DNA from: Acipenser ruthenus
Taxonomy: Eukaryota > Chordata > Actinopteri > Acipenseriformes > Acipenseridae
Reading direction: 5' to 3'
Assembly (NCBI RefSeq): GCF_902713425.1
Contig: NC_081198.1
Span: forward strand, 22,241,188 to 22,305,187
Length of the DNA: 64,000 nucleotides
Each line of letters starts with the position of its first letter. The stretch's first letter is position 1. Under the pieces are notes generated by a model, which did no database searches, had not been told where the DNA came from, and worked only from the letters and a program-made list of their open reading frames with translations. Positions 60,883 to 64,000 of the stretch are shown here, piece after piece. The translations under genes and the position numbers were made by a program.

Positions 60883-63800
60883 TACTCTTTTATTGAGATT
60901 TTACATTTTTTACATTTACACCCATTCGTTTTTTCATTCATTTTACATTTCTTTTAAAGATGACATTCATGCGTACAGACATACATTTTGTTTTAAAAGC
61001 ATTTAAAACACATTTAAAAACACCAAGACAATTGTGCTTTGTACATGGTTAAAACAGACACAGATTAAAATCAACATGAAAAAAACCTGTGCTGTTTTAA
61101 AAGTGACTGGAAAAAAAGAACCATCTATAAAAAACCAGTGCTTGTGAGGGCCGGGGAGTGCTCTCTAAAAAAGTGAACATAAACCTAGATCTAAAACAGG
61201 GACAGGGGAAAAAGGGACAGTGTATAAACAGTGAGTTAAAATTCTAAAATTTTAAAACACTTAAAATGTAACTTTTAATAGTTTACATTAAAAATCTTAA
61301 AGATACATAAAACAAAACAAAACAAAATCAAATAAAACATTCAACGTAAATCAAATAAAAGTCCATAAAACTGAAACAAAAGACTACATAAAACCAGGGC
61401 ACCGTTGAAAAACGGTCATGCCAGCTAAAAAGGGCGGAATGCTGGCATGACAAAATAAATAAAAGGCTTAGCGTTGCCCCGTAGTCCCGCTCCTAGGAGC
61501 TAGCGGTTCCAGTTTTTTCCTTTATTCCATCTTCACGTCCTGAAGTCCGGCGATCCTCCACTCCGCGCAGGCCTTGTCCTTCCCGAGGGTCCGCATGTCC
61601 AGAATTACAAAGTCCTTGATAAGAGTTTGTGCCCTTCTGGTCGTGGTGATAGTGTCTAGCTCCTGCTTGTGATAGACACAGACGTTACGGCCTTCCCACA
61701 GGATCTGCTTGACAACATTGATGACACGCCAAACGCACTTAGCTGTGCTGGTAGTGATTCCTCCCGCAGGCCCATAGAGCACAGTCTCAGCGGTCATCTT
61801 GGCCGTGTCAGCAAACCTGTTTAGGAAGACAGAGACAGAGAGCCAGACACTGCCAGCCACATCACACTCCCAGAAGATATGGGCTGGTGTTTCTCTCTTG
61901 CGGCACTTTGCATAGGGGCATGTTTCTACTTGGGCTAGTCCCCTCCTGAACATGAACGCTCGAGTGGGGAGTGCACTGTGGACGGTGTTCCATGCTATAT
62001 CCTTCTGGACATTACTGAGGCAGCTGTGAGACACATTCTCCCAGATTTTTTGGCTTTGGGTGAGGGAGAAAGTAGCTACTTTTTCAATTTCCTGGGAACC
62101 GGCAAGATATTTAGTTACAGCCTTGTATTCCCAGGAGGCCAATTTTGCTTTATCTAAGCCCAATTTATATATAGTGTCCCTTAAGGTTCTATAATACAAT
62201 GGGGGGTCCCAGGAGTACGGCACGGTGTTATCAATAGTGCAGAGGCCCAAGGCCCTGAGACAGGTGGCAAAATAGAAACGATTCATGTAACATACCTTCC
62301 TGTCCAGGGCCTGGATGTTCTTGATAGTTTGCGTGAGCCCCTGCACTCGGGTGAGCTGCACAACGTCCGGGACCCCCTTACCTCCCTTCTTGTCGGCTTT
62401 ACTCAGAGTGGCTCGCTTTACCCTCTCCATCTTGCTGCCCCAGATAAAGCGGTGGATAATGCGGTCCACCACTTTTTTGGTGGTCCTGTCTGGGGGAAAG
62501 ATTTTTCCTACATAAGAGAGGATGGGGAACAGTATAGACTTGGTTATTAATACTCTACCCGTCATTGTTAAGGATCTTGTGCTCCATCCGCCAATCTTTT
62601 TACGGACCTGGTTAATGGCCGCCGTCCAGCTCTGGGCCCCCGAGCTATTGTTCTCGAAAATGAGGCCCAGAATCTTGATTTTGTCCTTTTTGACAGGGTA
62701 CATGTCCGACAGTTCCCTATCTACCTGCCAATTTTTAGACACGTAGACTTCGCTCTTGGACTTATTAATCACTGCCCCGGTCGCCGTGCAGTACTTCTCA
62801 AGGATATTACTAATCCGAGGTACCGACGATGTGTTGGTGCAAATGAGTGACACATCGTCCATATATGCTGTTGTTTTGACCTGGACCCCGTTGGATCCAG
62901 GCAGCTGGAAACCAGTTATATTGGTATCCCTACGAATTGCCTGCAGGAGGGGTTCAATGCACACGACATATAGCAGTGGGGATAGTGGGCAACCCTGTCT
63001 GACCCCTGACTGGATAGATATTTTACCAGTCAGGTGCCTGTTCACCAAGACTCGGGTACTAATGTTTGTATAGATGGTTTTAACCCACTCCCTAAGTCCA
63101 GGAGCGAATTTCATCTGGTCCATCACTTTGTACATATATTCATGGCTTACCCTATCGAACGCCTTCTCCTGGTCAAGGTTGAACAGGCAGAGGGGATGGT
63201 TCCGTTCTCTAGAATAAGCCAGAATGTCCCTTGTTAACATTAAAATATCCGTGATGGACCTCCCTGGGACGCCACAAGCCTGGTCGGGGCCAATGACCAA
63301 AGGGAGGTGTACTTGTAGCCGGAGCATCAGAGCTTTGGCTAGTATCTTGTAATCCACGCAAAGGAGGCTGATTGGGCGCCAATTCCGTAGATCTTTAACT
63401 TCCCCTTTCTTATGAAGGAGAGTAATTACACTCTCCCGCATAGAAGGGCCCAACCGCTTCTCGCTGTAGACCGCTCTGTAGACCTCCGCTAAATGGACTT
63501 TTAGCGTGTCCCAAAAAAGATGGTAATACTCACCCGGGATGCCATCTGGACCTGGCGTCTTACCGGTGTTCATGGTCTTAACCGCCTGGGTGAGCTCCTC
63601 CAGCGTGAGTTCTGGGTCCTTCTCCTCCTCCTCCTCGTCCCGCACTGAGTCAGGCTCCAACTGGCTCAGGAACCACTCTATCAGGGTGTCATCTGTAGCT
63701 TTGATGTTATACAGGTCCCTATAGAAGTTCTCTACCACTTTTTTCACTCCCTCACTATCCTCTACTATCCTCCCCCTGCTGTCGAGCATGGAGGACATCA

Positions 63801-64000
63801 AGTGCCGCTTCTCCCTCGTTTTCTGGAAGAAGAAGCGAGTACACTTTTCGTCTTCCTCCATTTTTTGCACTTTTGCATTGTGCATGACCTTTCGTTGTTC
63901 CTCCCTACAAAGCACTGAAAGATCTAGCTTGGTCTGGGCTATCTCGTCGCTTACAGGGAACCCCCGAAGCTGAAGCAGGCTCAGACGCTGGAGGGCAGCA
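60883..64000 (-). mobile_element. Family A LINE copy A7, 5' end outside window
   Basis: 3' UTR 60883-61521 with the conserved hairpin block, then ORF2 up to the window edge. The 3' end CTCAATAAAAGAGTA joins U2 at nt 15, a third insertion position for family A. Confidence 0.9.
61522..64000 (-). CDS. ORF2 of A7, N-terminal part outside window
   Basis: Open from the window edge to the natural stop. It contains the region from about residue 320 on: RT with YMDD, and the C-terminal zinc motif. Nearly identical to A2-A6. Small differences include VYSEKRLG for VYREKRLG. Confidence 0.9.
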   Translation of the reverse strand, partial: AALQRLSLLQLRGFPVSDEIAQTKLDLSVLCREEQRKVMHNAKVQKMEEDEKCTRFFFQKTREKRHLMSSMLDSRGRIVEDSEGVKKVVENFYRDLYNIKATDDTLIEWFLSQLEPDSVRDEEEEEKDPELTLEELTQAVKTMNTGKTPGPDGIPGEYYHLFWDTLKVHLAEVYRAVYSEKRLGPSMRESVITLLHKKGEVKDLRNWRPISLLCVDYKILAKALMLRLQVHLPLVIGPDQACGVPGRSITDILMLTRDILAYSRERNHPLCLFNLDQEKAFDRVSHEYMYKVMDQMKFAPGLREWVKTIYTNISTRVLVNRHLTGKISIQSGVRQGCPLSPLLYVVCIEPLLQAIRRDTNITGFQLPGSNGVQVKTTAYMDDVSLICTNTSSVPRISNILEKYCTATGAVINKSKSEVYVSKNWQVDRELSDMYPVKKDKIKILGLIFENNSSGAQSWTAAINQVRKKIGGWSTRSLTMTGRVLITKSILFPILSYVGKIFPPDRTTKKVVDRIIHRFIWGSKMERVKRATLSKADKKGGKGVPDVVQLTRVQGLTQTIKNIQALDRKVCYMNRFYFATCLRALGLCTIDNTVPYSWDPPLYYRTLRDTIYKLGLDKAKLASWEYKAVTKYLAGSQEIEKVATFSLTQSQKIWENVSHSCLSNVQKDIAWNTVHSALPTRAFMFRRGLAQVETCPYAKCRKRETPAHIFWECDVAGSVWLSVSVFLNRFADTAKMTAETVLYGPAGGITTSTAKCVWRVINVVKQILWEGRNVCVYHKQELDTITTTRRAQTLIKDFVILDMRTLGKDKACAEWRIAGLQDVKME

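Noticed and set aside
1-64000. Reading the whole window as an assembly artefact of repeated units
   Set aside because: Units differ by many small changes, distinct junctions and an exact target-site duplication, as expected of a real array. The copy number of the 8-kb repeat could still be misjudged.

Overview
The window is a tandem array of U2 small nuclear RNA genes from a vertebrate, most likely a ray-finned fish. All U2 genes lie on the minus strand in units of about 773-801 bp. The call rests on the U2 sequence (188 nt, with branch-site recognition motif, stem IIa, Sm site and 3' box all visible) and on U2-targeting LINEs of the Keno type (Tx1 group), a family known from fish. Nothing in the window fixes the species. 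No ordinary host protein gene was found.

I count 19 U2 loci. Ten are uninterrupted (ends at 5865, 13872, 33398, 40512, 41300, 43529, 44302, 50779, 55903 and 56677) and nine are broken by mobile DNA. The LINEs all lie in the same direction as U2. Family A has seven copies: A1 1-5389 (cut by the window edge), A2 6621-13386, A3 14627-21393, A4 21850-28621, A5 29425-32597, A6 51482-55567 and A7 60883-64000 (cut by the edge). Family B has one copy (34151-39691) and family C one copy (45051-49944). Each full element has an ORF1 with three CCHC zinc knuckles and an ORF2 with apurinic endonuclease, reverse transcriptase and a C-terminal CCHC motif. ORF2 is open in A2, A3, A4, B and C, so these families were active recently. 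Two other elements sit in U2 genes: a 660-bp piggyBac-type MITE (42025-42684) in the TTAA of U2, and a 3.4-kb non-autonomous LTR retrotransposon (57400-60824) whose two LTRs look identical.

Layout: 1-28.6 kb holds four family A elements, three of them copies of one insertion spread by duplication of the array in about 8.0-kb steps. 28.6-34.1 kb holds a 5'-truncated A5 and one good U2. 34.1-39.7 kb is element B. 39.7-45.0 kb is the best preserved run of U2 units, with the MITE. 45.0-49.9 kb is element C. 49.9-57.4 kb holds U2 units and truncated A6. 57.4-60.9 kb is the LTR element, and A7 follows in the same U2 gene.

The most striking observation is that family A begins, at its exact 5' end, with about 36 nt that match the first 36 nt of vertebrate U5 snRNA (33 of 36, compared from memory), ending at the invariant U5 loop I. 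Families B and C are in turn preceded by U2 nt 1-34, ending inside the U2 branch-site recognition motif; in C that U2 piece has diverged while the spacer next to it has not. This suggests that these LINEs carry spliceosomal snRNA 5' ends as leaders, gained by co-transcription from snRNA promoters or by template jumping onto snRNAs.
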